Source of the DNA: Candidatus Eremiobacterota bacterium
GTDB taxonomy: Bacteria > Vulcanimicrobiota > Vulcanimicrobiia > Vulcanimicrobiales > Vulcanimicrobiaceae
Assembly: GCA_019235885.1 (NCBI GenBank)
Contig: JAFAKB010000072.1
Span: 1-64,000 of the forward strand
Length of the DNA: 64,000 bases
Reading direction: 5' to 3'
Shown here: in pieces, positions 1-8,590 of the stretch
How the letters are laid out: every line of letters starts with the position of its first letter
Numbering within the stretch: the first letter of the stretch is position 1
Notes under the pieces: generated by a model
What the model was told of the DNA's origin: nothing
What the model saw: only the letters and a program-made list of their open reading frames with translations
The model's database searches: none
Program-made: the position numbers and the translations under genes

Positions 1-525
1 GAGCGTCAGCAGCGTCATCCCGTACTTCTTGAACGTGTATGCCGGGGCACCGGCAACCCACATCGACCGCAGCGCGATCGGCGGCGAGAGCGTCAGGATA
101 TGCGCGTTGGCAGCCTTCTCCAAGTGCGGCAGCGCCGCGCGCGTCACGAGATACGTCGCGCGCGGCCCGATCGCGGTCATCAAATCGAATGCCTTCGCGT
201 CGACCTGCGCCGTCCCGCCCAATCGGATGGCGCTCGCGTTGTTCACCACGATATCGATCCCGCCGAACCGTTCCGCTGCCGCCGCGACCGCGCGCGCGAT
301 CTCTTCCTCGGAGCGCACGTCGCACTGAACCGCCAGCGCTTTTCCGCCCGCTGCTTCGATCTCCGCGGCCGCGGTGTGGATCGTGCCGGGGAGCTTCGGA
401 TGCGGCTCGACGGTCTTCGCGGCGACGACGACGTTCGCGCCGTCGCGCGCCGCGCGCAAGCCGATCGCCAGGCCGATCCCGCGGCTCGCGCCGGTGATGA
501 AGAGCGTCTTGCCGGCGAGGCTCAC
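1..525 (-). CDS. SDR-family oxidoreductase (HSDL2-like), 3' end outside window
   Basis: Reading leftwards from a GTG at 525, the protein opens with a Rossmann nucleotide-binding motif (TGASRGIG, about residues 9-16) and later shows NNASA. A YTFKK segment close to the window edge is the YxxxK catalytic pair, and a serine lies upstream in ILTLSPP. This is the classical short-chain dehydrogenase layout. The spacing and the NNASA variant resemble the HSDL2/peroxisomal SDR branch, often tied to acyl-CoA metabolism. The start codon overlaps the enoyl-CoA hydratase stop (GTGA), so the two are probably co-translated. The C-terminus lies beyond position 1, so any SCP2 domain cannot be checked. Family assignment is firm; the substrate is unknown. 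Confidence 0.85.
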   Translation of the reverse strand, partial: MSLAGKTLFITGASRGIGLAIGLRAARDGANVVVAAKTVEPHPKLPGTIHTAAAEIEAAGGKALAVQCDVRSEEEIARAVAAAAERFGGIDIVVNNASAIRLGGTAQVDAKAFDLMTAIGPRATYLVTRAALPHLEKAANAHILTLSPPIALRSMWVAGAPAYTFKKYGMTLLTL

Positions 526-1274
526 GCGCGTGGGCCGCGCTGGAAGAACGCGCTCATCACGGCCCGCGCCTCGTCGGAGGCGAGGCGCTCGCCGAAGGCG
601 GTGCTCTCGCGCGCGATCGCGGCCAGAATCGTCTCGCGGTCCCAGTTCACCAACCGCTTCGTCTCGCGCACCGCTTGGCGCGGCTTGGCGGCGATCGCGC
701 GCGCCGCGCTCGCCGCCGTCTCGTCGAGCAGCGCGTCGTCGACCAGCGTGGTGACGAGCCCGTCGTCGTACGCCTGCTGCGCGCCGATCGTCTCGCCGAG
801 GAAGAGCGCGGCGCCGGCGCGCGCGCGGCCGATCCGGCGCGCGAGCAGCACGCTGCTCCCCGCCTCGGGGACGAGTCCCAGATCGACGAACGGCACCTTG
901 AACGTCGCCCCCGGCGCTGCGTAGACGAGGTCGCAGTGCAGCAGCATCGTCGTCCCGATCCCGATCGCCGCACCGCGCACCGCGGCGATCAGCGGCACGT
1001 CGGTCGTCACCAAGGCGTTCAAAAAGCGAAAGACCGGCGCGTCCTCGCCGCGCGGCGGCTGCTCGAGAAAGTCGCGCAGGTCGTTGCCGGCGGTGAACGT
1101 CTCGCCGCGCCCGCTCAGGAGCAGCGCGCCGACGTCGTCCCGCCCGGCCGAGACGATCGCCTCCGCGAGCGCCGCGTACATCGCGGTCGTGAGCGCGTTC
1201 TTCTTGTCCGGGCGGTCGAGAACGACGTGGCGGACGCCCTCGCGGTCCTCCACCGAGATGCCGAGCGAAGTCAT
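522..1274 (-). CDS. enoyl-CoA hydratase/isomerase family protein
   Basis: A 250-residue crotonase-fold protein. Diagnostic segments are LDRPDKKNALT near the N-terminus, the oxyanion-hole region with AGNDLRDF, GAAIGIGTTMLLHCD in the middle, and GLVPEAGSS, where many hydratases and isomerases place an acidic catalytic residue. I chose the ATG at 1274 (MTSLGISVED) because the longer frame only adds an arginine-rich leader without homology features. It overlaps the following SDR gene by four bases, implying a two-gene acyl-CoA (fatty acid or side-chain) catabolic unit. Whether it acts as hydratase, isomerase or another crotonase enzyme cannot be decided from sequence. Confidence 0.85.
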   Translation of the reverse strand: MTSLGISVEDREGVRHVVLDRPDKKNALTTAMYAALAEAIVSAGRDDVGALLLSGRGETFTAGNDLRDFLEQPPRGEDAPVFRFLNALVTTDVPLIAAVRGAAIGIGTTMLLHCDLVYAAPGATFKVPFVDLGLVPEAGSSVLLARRIGRARAGAALFLGETIGAQQAYDDGLVTTLVDDALLDETAASAARAIAAKPRQAVRETKRLVNWDRETILAAIARESTAFGERLASDEARAVMSAFFQRGPRA

Positions 1275-1372
1275 ATCCGCGCACTCCGCCCGCCGCCGAG
1301 CGGTTCCTGCCGCCCTGCCCGAAATCTGCCGCCGCGCAAGAAGCGGGCGCGCGCGGCCGAAGGCGCCGCACG

Positions 1373-2299
1373 ATGTTCGCACTCGCCGTTTTGCTCGCGC
1401 TCGCCTCGACGCCGCCCGCGATAACGCCGGTTTCCGGCACCGTCGCAGGGAACGTCGTCGTCCTGACGCCGGCCGACGCGGTACACCGAACGCTGCGCGT
1501 CCTGCTCGACACCGGCGGGTTCGATCTGATCGAGAGCGATGCAGTCACCCGCTTCGGCCTCGAGCGCGTCCCGATCGAGCTGCGCTCCGGCCGGCGCGAG
1601 ACCGTCGTCTTCCCCGACTGGATCGGCACGTCGTTTCCGCCGCCCGCGACGCGCTGGCTGGTGGCGCGGCCGAACGCGCTGCGCGACGGCTTCGCCGCGC
1701 CGGTCGACGCGACGCTCGGACCGGCGTACCTGCTCGAACACACGCTGACCGTGGACTATCCGCACCGCACGATCGCGCTCGGAACGCCGCCGGACGGCGG
1801 AGCCGCCGTGCCGCTGACGCTCGCCGTCGGCCGCCCCGCCGCCGAAGGGGTTCCGCCCGAAGTGTACGCGCTGGTCGGTGTGAACGTTGCGGGCGAAGCG
1901 CTGACGATGCTGCTCGACACCGGCGCGACCGCGCGCGTCCGCGATGCCGTGAAACGTTCCGTCGAAGACGGCGAGCCGATCCACCAAGTGTGTTTGATCG
2001 AAAGCGCCGTGCTGCAGCGCTGGCACCGCGCGCATCCGCGCTGGACGTTCATGGAATCGGCGTTCGACGTCGCCGGCGACCGGGACGGCAGCGCGTCGGC
2101 GGCGATCCTCGTTCCGGAGCTGCGCATCGGAGATCTGCGCGCGCCGCCGACCTGGTTCGTCGAGCGGCGCGACGCTTCGACGTTCGCCGCGCTTTCGAAG
2201 GCGTTCGGCAAACCCGTTTCCGGCGATCTCGGCGGCGACGCGCTGCGCCGCTGGCGCGTGACGTTCGACCTCCACGGCGAACGGCTGCTGCTGCGCTGA
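1373..2299 (+). CDS. secreted aspartic protease-like protein with two DTG motifs
   Basis: A 308-residue protein with a short hydrophobic N-terminus that looks like a signal peptide. It has two aspartic-protease active-site motifs in one chain: LLDTGGF (Asp46) and LLDTGATAR (Asp182). Each sits after a hydrophobic beta-strand, as in retropepsin-like domains. The C-terminal FDLHGERLLLR resembles the closing strand of bacterial retropepsin-like proteins. Two motifs about 136 residues apart suggest a compact two-lobed protease rather than a homodimeric retropepsin. It is divergent from the enoyl-CoA hydratase gene and followed 51 bases later by a second exported protein. The substrate is unknown. 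Confidence 0.7.
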   Translation: MFALAVLLALASTPPAITPVSGTVAGNVVVLTPADAVHRTLRVLLDTGGFDLIESDAVTRFGLERVPIELRSGRRETVVFPDWIGTSFPPPATRWLVARPNALRDGFAAPVDATLGPAYLLEHTLTVDYPHRTIALGTPPDGGAAVPLTLAVGRPAAEGVPPEVYALVGVNVAGEALTMLLDTGATARVRDAVKRSVEDGEPIHQVCLIESAVLQRWHRAHPRWTFMESAFDVAGDRDGSASAAILVPELRIGDLRAPPTWFVERRDASTFAALSKAFGKPVSGDLGGDALRRWRVTFDLHGERLLLR

Positions 2300-2350
2300 C
2301 CGTCGGGGCCGCGCCAGGAGTCCGACCGGCCTGGACGAACGGCGTCCGCG

Positions 2351-3136
2351 ATGGGCGCGCACCGTCTCGCGGCCGGCTCGGCTCTCGTCATCGCCTGCAT
2401 CGCGGGCTGGGCGGTGAGCGCGAGCGCGCAGGCGCAGCCGACGGCGGCTCCCAAGCCGAACCGGGACAGCTCGATCGTGCAGCCGCTCACCGAGATCGGG
2501 CGCGTTCGGGCGCGCACGCCGTACTGCACCGCGCTCGCGCGCGCGCGGCCCGGGATCGACGCTGCGATCGCCTACGAGTTCGCCGTGCCGATTCTCGGCG
2601 ACGACCTCGCGCACTTTCGCCTCGACTCGTACCTCACCAAGGATCAGTCGCTCACCAAGAGCGAGAGCGACGTGCGCGCATTGTGGCAGCTCGCGAAGGC
2701 GGGCCGCACGGAGGTGCAGGCGCTGCGCCAGGCCGCGAACGCCGACGGCGTCGATCCGGAGAAGCGCAAGGAGATGCTGGCCTTCGCCAACGCGCTCGAC
2801 GGCGCGAAAGCGCGGCAGATGATGCTCGCGAAGTCGATCGCGCGGACCGTCGCAACGCTCGCCGAAGCTCCGGTGCACCTGCTGCTCGACGGGCCGCTCG
2901 ACGATCACGGCGGCAGCGCGCTCGCGCGCGGCGGGAAGCTCTCGGAGTCGATCACGATGTCCCAGGTGACCGCCGTCGCGCAAACGCTCACGCAGGCCGA
3001 CGCGCTCGCGGATCGCGTGCGCGCGCAGCAGATCTTCGCGACGTTCGCCGACGAAGATTTCATCCGCGACGATCTCAAGACGGCCGCCGAGCACGCGACC
3101 AACGCGATGCAGCTCGGCCGCTGCGACCAAGTCTAG
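2351..3136 (+). CDS. exported protein of unknown function
   Basis: The 261-residue product has a clear signal peptide (hydrophobic stretch at about residues 7-24, likely cleaved after ASA or AQA). The rest is mostly helical and rich in Ala, Asp, Lys and Gln, with two cysteines in the mature part (PYCTALARA near the N-terminus and GRCDQV at the C-terminus) that could form a disulfide. I recognise no family. It follows the aspartic protease-like gene in the same direction. Its TAG stop overlaps the TAG stop of the convergent transporter gene in a shared ctag. Confidence 0.7.
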   Translation: MGAHRLAAGSALVIACIAGWAVSASAQAQPTAAPKPNRDSSIVQPLTEIGRVRARTPYCTALARARPGIDAAIAYEFAVPILGDDLAHFRLDSYLTKDQSLTKSESDVRALWQLAKAGRTEVQALRQAANADGVDPEKRKEMLAFANALDGAKARQMMLAKSIARTVATLAEAPVHLLLDGPLDDHGGSALARGGKLSESITMSQVTAVAQTLTQADALADRVRAQQIFATFADEDFIRDDLKTAAEHATNAMQLGRCDQV

Positions 3137-4347
3137 CGCGCGAGCAGCGCCGCGGCGAGCAGCGCGGCAGGGGTGACCGCGATCCCCACCGCGGCGAACC
3201 GCAGCGGCGACACCTCGACGTTCGCGCGGCGCAGGATCGCCAGCCACAGCAGCGTCGCGAGCGAACCGTTCGCCGTCAGGTTCGGACCGACGTTGACGCC
3301 GACCAGCGCGGCGGCGCTGAAGGCGGCCGGCGGGTGCGCGGCCGCGACGTACTTGCCGAGATCGAGGCCGACCGGGAGGTTGTTCACCACGTTCGAGGCG
3401 AGCGCGCTCGCGAAGGCGATGCCGAGCTGCGCGAGCGGCGTCGCGACGTGGTTCGCCCACCCGAACAGCATCCGCGGCAGCGCTGAAGCGCCGGCGAGGT
3501 CGAGCGCCTCGACCAGCACGAACAGCGCCGCGGTCAGCGCGACGACCGGCCAGGCGATTCCGCGCGCGATCGCGAGCGGCGCGGCGCGCTCGCGCGTCGT
3601 CGCGAGGAGCGCCGCCGCAAGCCCGAGCGCGCACGCCACCGCTCCGAGCGGTCCGCCCAGCGACGACGTCGCCACCAACACCAGCGCGCCGACGACGAGG
3701 GCGCCGCTCGCGAGCGCGCGCGGCGGCGGCGCGCTTCCGTCGTGTACCATCAAGTCTGCTGCGACGTCGCGCCGGAACAGCAGCGCCAGCGCGGCGTACG
3801 TCAGCGCGATCGACGCAAGCGCGGCGAGCCCGAACGACATCAGCCAGCTGCCCAGCGGCGGGACGCCGGCATGCGCGAAGAAGAGCAGGTTCGACGGGTT
3901 GGAGATCGGCAGCACGAAGCTGGCCGCGTTCGCGACCAGCGCGCAGGCGAAGACGTACGCGTGCGGGCGCGCGTCGGTGCGTGCGACCGCCTGCAGCACC
4001 GCGGGCGTGAGCACCACGATCGTCGCGTCGTTCGAGAGAAACGCGGTCGTGCACGCGCCCGCCGCATAGACGAGCGCCAGCAGCCGCCCGCGCGAGCCGC
4101 CCGCCGCGCGGACCGCCCACGCCGCAATCCACTCGAAGACGCCCTCCACGCGCGCGAACTCCGCAAGCGCCATCATCCCGATCAGAAACAGGTAGACGTC
4201 GAGCCCGCGCGCGACGGCCGCATAAGCGGCGTTCGGCGCGAGCGCGCGCAAGAGGACGAGCGCGATTGCGCCGCCGCACGCCCACCACGCCTCGCAGATC
4301 TTGAACGGGCGAACGATCACGCCGAGCAGCGCGAGCCCGGCGATCAC
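3133..4347 (-). CDS. ArsB/SLC13-type anion transporter
   Basis: A 404-residue integral membrane protein with about ten to twelve hydrophobic segments. It carries the ArsB/ion-transporter-superfamily signatures FLSNDATIVVLTPAV (N-terminal half) and PISNPSNLL, and a matching re-entrant motif SNVVNNLPVGL in the second half, the pseudo-symmetric partner of the first. Members move arsenite, dicarboxylates or other anions; nothing here selects a substrate, and there is no arsR or arsC nearby. It uses a GTG start 16 bases downstream of the nagA stop, so it is likely transcribed with nagA. A role in a nagA-linked pathway is inference only. Confidence 0.8.
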   Translation of the reverse strand: MIAGLALLGVIVRPFKICEAWWACGGAIALVLLRALAPNAAYAAVARGLDVYLFLIGMMALAEFARVEGVFEWIAAWAVRAAGGSRGRLLALVYAAGACTTAFLSNDATIVVLTPAVLQAVARTDARPHAYVFACALVANAASFVLPISNPSNLLFFAHAGVPPLGSWLMSFGLAALASIALTYAALALLFRRDVAADLMVHDGSAPPPRALASGALVVGALVLVATSSLGGPLGAVACALGLAAALLATTRERAAPLAIARGIAWPVVALTAALFVLVEALDLAGASALPRMLFGWANHVATPLAQLGIAFASALASNVVNNLPVGLDLGKYVAAAHPPAAFSAAALVGVNVGPNLTANGSLATLLWLAILRRANVEVSPLRFAAVGIAVTPAALLAAALLAR

Positions 4348-4363
4348 AGTGGCTACGATCGGA

Positions 4364-5533
4364 TCAGGCGTTCGCCGCGCGCGAAGGGCGGTAGAGGTGC
4401 GCGCCGCCGTAGACCGGCAGGCCGCCGACGATCGTCGAGAGGACCTGGTACTCGTCGCTCCAGATCGAGAGGTCGGCGCGTTTCCCGGGCTCGATCGTGC
4501 CGAGCTCGCGGTCGAGGTTTAGCAGCCGCGCCGGGCTGCGCGTCGCGTTGGCGATCGCGGTCTCGAACGGGATGTCGGCGTAGATCATCAAGTTGCGCAC
4601 GGCTTGGTCCATCAGCAGCGCGCTGCCGGCGATCGTACCGTCCTCGGCGCGCACGACGCCGCCTTCGATGCGGTAGCCGCTCCCGGCCGGCGGCATGTTG
4701 TCGGTCGCCAGGACCAGCCGGTCGTGCAGCGTGCGGTAGAGCAAGTCGACCATCGCGGGCGCCACGTGGTAGCCGTCGCAGATCAATTGCACCGTCGTGC
4801 GCGACTCTTGGATGAACGCCGCGAGAATCGAAGGGTCGCGGTGGTCGAGCGGCGGCATCGCGTTGAACGCGTGCGTCACCGTGCGGAAGCCGAGCCCGAT
4901 CGCGAGCATCCCCTCGCGGTAGTGCGCCGCGGTGTGTCCCGCCGAGCACACGATGCCTTGGTCGAAGAAGAAGCGCGCGACCTCGTCGACGCCCTCGGCC
5001 TCCGGCGCCATCGTCACCAGCACCAGCGCGCCGCGGCAGGCTTCGATCATCTCCTGCGCGCGCTCCATCGTCGCCGGCAGGATCCACTCCGCGCGGTGGA
5101 CGCGGCGAAACTTCGGGTTCAGGAACGGCCCTTCGAAATGAATGCCCAGACACCGCGCGCCGATCGGATCGCCGGCTTCGACGAGCTGGTTTGCGGCTTC
5201 CGAGACTTCCGCCGCCGCGTGCATCATCGACTCCCACGGCGCGGTCATGATCCCGGCGCAATAACCGGTTGCTCCCTGCCGCGCGTACGCGCGCGCGGCG
5301 ACTTCGACCGCGGTTCCTTGATCGCGGTTGAACAGAAACTCGTCGGCGCCGTTGGTGTGGACGTCGATCAGACCCGGAGCGACGATCGCGCCGTCGGGCG
5401 GGCGCAGATCGGTAGGACCGTCCTCGGGAAGTATCCGTGCGATCCGCCCGCGGTCCACGGCGATCCGACCGTGGGCCAGCGTGCCGTTGCCGAGCGCGAT
5501 TCGCGCGGGCCCGAGGATGTAGGTGTCGGACAC
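4364..5533 (-). CDS. nagA: N-acetylglucosamine-6-phosphate deacetylase
   Basis: A 389-residue amidohydrolase of normal NagA length. Recognisable sites in order are DVHTNGADEF (the position where E. coli NagA has an LNG variant of the metal motif), HFEGPFLNPKFRRVH (metal-binding Glu and substrate loop), SAGHTAAHY, THAFNAM, DGYHV and ATDNMPPAG carrying the catalytic Asp. NagA hydrolyses GlcNAc-6-phosphate to glucosamine-6-phosphate and acetate in amino-sugar recycling. The canonical TDA is TDN here. No nagB, nagC or PTS component is adjacent; the co-directional neighbour is an ArsB-type transporter 16 bases downstream. Confidence 0.92.
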   Translation of the reverse strand: MSDTYILGPARIALGNGTLAHGRIAVDRGRIARILPEDGPTDLRPPDGAIVAPGLIDVHTNGADEFLFNRDQGTAVEVAARAYARQGATGYCAGIMTAPWESMMHAAAEVSEAANQLVEAGDPIGARCLGIHFEGPFLNPKFRRVHRAEWILPATMERAQEMIEACRGALVLVTMAPEAEGVDEVARFFFDQGIVCSAGHTAAHYREGMLAIGLGFRTVTHAFNAMPPLDHRDPSILAAFIQESRTTVQLICDGYHVAPAMVDLLYRTLHDRLVLATDNMPPAGSGYRIEGGVVRAEDGTIAGSALLMDQAVRNLMIYADIPFETAIANATRSPARLLNLDRELGTIEPGKRADLSIWSDEYQVLSTIVGGLPVYGGAHLYRPSRAANA

Positions 5534-5607
5534 GTCCGGTTCGATTCGGGGACGGCGCGTCGGCGACCCTCTTTCAAAATACTCAGGAAAAGCTAAGGAA
5601 CGTATGC

Positions 5608-8463
5608 CTACGAGCGGCTCCCGAAGAGCCGCCGAATGAACGATTTACGCTCGCTTGGTACGGTGTCGGACGGTCGCGGCGCCGCGGCTGCCAAGCGCTC
5701 GCGTTCGGCGCGCTCGCGCTCGCCGCGCGCGAGCCGCGCCATGTGCTCCTCGGCGTGCGACTCCAGCGTCGAGCGGAGGGCGAGCAGCTCGTTCCAGCCG
5801 GCCGGCGCGCGGCTCGCGTCGAGCGCTTCGCGGTACTCGAGCGTCGAGGTGGTGAAGATCCGCTGCGGAACGATCGCGCGCTCGCGCAGGTAGCGGTCGG
5901 CGAGCATCACGACGTTGCGGCGCTCGGCCGAGTCTTCGTGATCCGCCATCGTGTGCACGAACGCGATCGGCTTGCCGTCGCGCGCGATCTGCGCGTACAG
6001 CTCGAGCTCGCGGTCGTCGAGCTGGCGCGAGAAGAGCGCCAGGATCTCGCTCGCCGCCGACGCGGCGGCGCGCACGATCTCGCCGGCGAGCGGGAAGCCG
6101 GAGTCGAACGCCGGCGTGTGCACGAGCACGAGCTCGCGCGGGAGCGTCCACGGCGTCTCGATCAGGACCGGCGTGCGCGCCGCGGCCTCCAGCGTCTCGT
6201 CGAGCGCGATCTCGTTCCAGCCCGCGTCGTCGCCGAGCGCATACGCGCGATGGCGCTCGCCGTAGCGCACGTGCACCGGAAAGTGCAGCTCGACGTCGGC
6301 GCCTTCGTCGGCCAGCACGCGCGAGCCGGCGATCGCGTTGATCAAGCTCGACTTGCCGCGTTTGAAGGCGCCGATCACCGGGACGCGCCAGCGCTCGGGG
6401 CGCAGACCGTGCTCGTACGTGAGCGGATCGAAGCGCGCGCCGTCGGACGCCGCGACGCGCGCCGTCCCGGCGCGCGGGTCGAGCGGGATCGAGGGATCGG
6501 CGAGCTCGGCGCGTTCGGCGCGGCTCTCGCGCGCGAACGCTTCGGTGCGCGTCTCCACGCGCGTCGCGAGCATGCGCGCGGCGGATGCGCGCTCGCGCGC
6601 CGCGCGCGCGGCCGCGGCGCGGTCGTCGCCGGCGGCGTGCGCGGCGAGCGCGCGCTCGAGCGGACCGATCGCTTCGGCGCGCACGCGCGGCGCCAGCGCG
6701 GCGGCCCGCGCGCCGAGCCCGCGCGCGATCGTCTCGACCTGCGCGGCGATGCGGTCGACGTACGCTTCGAGCTGCGCGTCGAAGGCGGGATAGATCGTCG
6801 CGCCGAGATCGGCGAGCAGCTCGCGCTTCATGTACGCGTCCGGCGGTGCGGCGCCGAAGCGCTGCGCGACCGCGTCAACCAGCGCGACGGCGGGACCGCC
6901 GAGCGCGCCGAGGACGATCGAGCTGCGCAAGCCGGTCTCGATGTCGGTGCTCCACGCGCCGCTCGAGGCGTCGGCGCCGAACGCGCGCGCGGCGTCCTCG
7001 GTGACCGGAAAGCGTTCCGCCGCCAGCGCGTCGAGCAGCGGCGCCAGAACGCCGCCGCGGTCGGCCTCGCGCGCCGCGCCGACGACCGCAGCGGACGCGC
7101 TCTTCGCCTCCTCGCGCAGGCGTTTCGCAACCAGCTCGGCGGCGTCGGCGGCGAAGCGCCCGATCGCCGTAGCCAGCACGTCGTCGACCAGGATGTGCAG
7201 CTTCTGGCGGTCGCGCAAGCGCGCGACGTCGGCGACGTCGAACGAGCGCGCGATCGTGCGCGCCAGCGCCGCGCGCATCTCGGCGCCGCGCGCGCGCGTC
7301 GTCGCGGCGAGGTTCGCGCCGGTTGAGTCGAGCGCCGCGCGCGCGGCCTGCGCCGCCGCGTCGAACGCGTCGAGCGCGGGCGCGACCGCGTCGCGCCGCG
7401 CGCGCGCTTCGTCCGCCGGAGTTTCCAGCGCGGCTGCGTCGAACGCGAGCGCGTCGGCGGCGTGCGTCGCGACGCGGCGCGCTTCGGCGGCGGCGCGGCG
7501 CAGACGCGAGCGGCCCGTCGTCGCGACCAGCGAGGCGTCGAGCGCCTCGAGAAACGGCCGAAAGCGGCTCTGCTCGATCAGCGCGCCGTCGTGCTGCAGC
7601 AATCCTTCGGCGTACTCGCGCGCGGAGAGCGGAAAGACCGGCGTCCCGGGCGCGTGCTTCGCGGCCTGCGCGACGATGCGCTGCGCCGCCGCCTGCCAGG
7701 CCTCGGGCGCGTCCGCGCTCGGCGTGCCGGAACCTTCACGCATCCGCCACAAGTCGATCTTCGTCTGCACGATGAAGACCGACTCGATGTAGCGCCGGAC
7801 GATGCCGAGAAAGGACGCGTCGCCTTCGGTGAACGGCTGCTGCGTATCGATCAAATAGAGCACCGCGTCGGCGCCCGGCAGGTACGAAAGCGTCGCGCGG
7901 CGGTGCGCCGGGTTGATCGAGGCCAATCCCGGCGTGTCGGCGACGACGAACCCGCCTTTGAGAAAATCGGAGTCGACCGCGACGCGCACCAGCACCGGCG
8001 CGCCGGAGTCTTCTGCGGCCGTCGCGTCGTGCAGGTGCGCCTCTTCCGCGACCGCGACGAAGCGCGCCAGGTGCCCGAGCGGCACGCGCTCTTCGCGACC
8101 GTTCGCGTAGACCGCCGTCGCCGACTCGTCGGCGGCGTAGGCGAGCTCGGTGATCGTCGCGGTCGAGGGGTTGATGTCGGTCGCGAGCAGTCCGGCGATG
8201 CGCTTCCCGCCGGGACGCTCCTCGAACTCGACCTTGCCGAGCAGCGCGTTGAGCAGAAACGACTTCCCGCTCGAGAACTCGCCGACGACCGCGAGCACGA
8301 AGCGCCCGTCGCGCAGCCGCGCGATCGTGCGCGCCAGCGCTTCGGCGTCGTCCGCGCCGTCATGGCGGCGCGCGGCGTCCGCAGCGACCGCCGCGCGAAG
8401 CTCGTCGAGGCAGTCGGCGACGTCGTCGCGCGCGCGGCGATAGATCTCGAGCGGGTCGGTCAC
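5608..8463 (-). CDS. tandem dynamin-like GTPase (two G domains)
   Basis: A 951-residue protein made of two dynamin-like halves. The first G domain has G1 GEFSSGKS (about residues 61-68), a G2 threonine in the segment with STATITEL, G3 DTPGLAS and G4 TKID, followed by a long Ala/Arg/Glu-rich helical region. The second G domain (from about residue 690) has G1 GAFKRGKS, but G3 reads HTPAF instead of DTPG and G4 reads TMAD, so it may bind nucleotide differently. The C-terminus is basic (KSFIRRLFGSRS), as if membrane-binding. The layout resembles fused bacterial dynamins such as DynA, which act in membrane fusion or repair. I chose the GTG at 8463; a longer start at 8571 only adds an arginine-rich leader. 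Confidence 0.88.
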   Translation of the reverse strand: MTDPLEIYRRARDDVADCLDELRAAVAADAARRHDGADDAEALARTIARLRDGRFVLAVVGEFSSGKSFLLNALLGKVEFEERPGGKRIAGLLATDINPSTATITELAYAADESATAVYANGREERVPLGHLARFVAVAEEAHLHDATAAEDSGAPVLVRVAVDSDFLKGGFVVADTPGLASINPAHRRATLSYLPGADAVLYLIDTQQPFTEGDASFLGIVRRYIESVFIVQTKIDLWRMREGSGTPSADAPEAWQAAAQRIVAQAAKHAPGTPVFPLSAREYAEGLLQHDGALIEQSRFRPFLEALDASLVATTGRSRLRRAAAEARRVATHAADALAFDAAALETPADEARARRDAVAPALDAFDAAAQAARAALDSTGANLAATTRARGAEMRAALARTIARSFDVADVARLRDRQKLHILVDDVLATAIGRFAADAAELVAKRLREEAKSASAAVVGAAREADRGGVLAPLLDALAAERFPVTEDAARAFGADASSGAWSTDIETGLRSSIVLGALGGPAVALVDAVAQRFGAAPPDAYMKRELLADLGATIYPAFDAQLEAYVDRIAAQVETIARGLGARAAALAPRVRAEAIGPLERALAAHAAGDDRAAAARAARERASAARMLATRVETRTEAFARESRAERAELADPSIPLDPRAGTARVAASDGARFDPLTYEHGLRPERWRVPVIGAFKRGKSSLINAIAGSRVLADEGADVELHFPVHVRYGERHRAYALGDDAGWNEIALDETLEAAARTPVLIETPWTLPRELVLVHTPAFDSGFPLAGEIVRAAASAASEILALFSRQLDDRELELYAQIARDGKPIAFVHTMADHEDSAERRNVVMLADRYLRERAIVPQRIFTTSTLEYREALDASRAPAGWNELLALRSTLESHAEEHMARLARGERERAERERLAAAAPRPSDTVPSERKSFIRRLFGSRS

Positions 8464-8590
8464 GCGGCGCTCACGCCGGGCCGCTTCGCGACGGGCCGGA
8501 TGCCTTCCGTCAGCTTCTCCGCATCGGCGGAGCAGGAACCGAGCGCGGCGTCCCCGTACTCGCCAGCCCACGCTTCGACCGGGGTGTCTC

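Noticed and set aside
1271-4288. A 1005-codon minus-strand frame across two exported protein genes and the transporter
   Set aside because: Shadow of three genes with signal peptides or membrane helices; no motifs.
3133-4347. Arsenite efflux assignment for the ArsB-type transporter
   Set aside because: No arsR, arsC or arsA nearby, and the superfamily also moves carboxylates and other anions.
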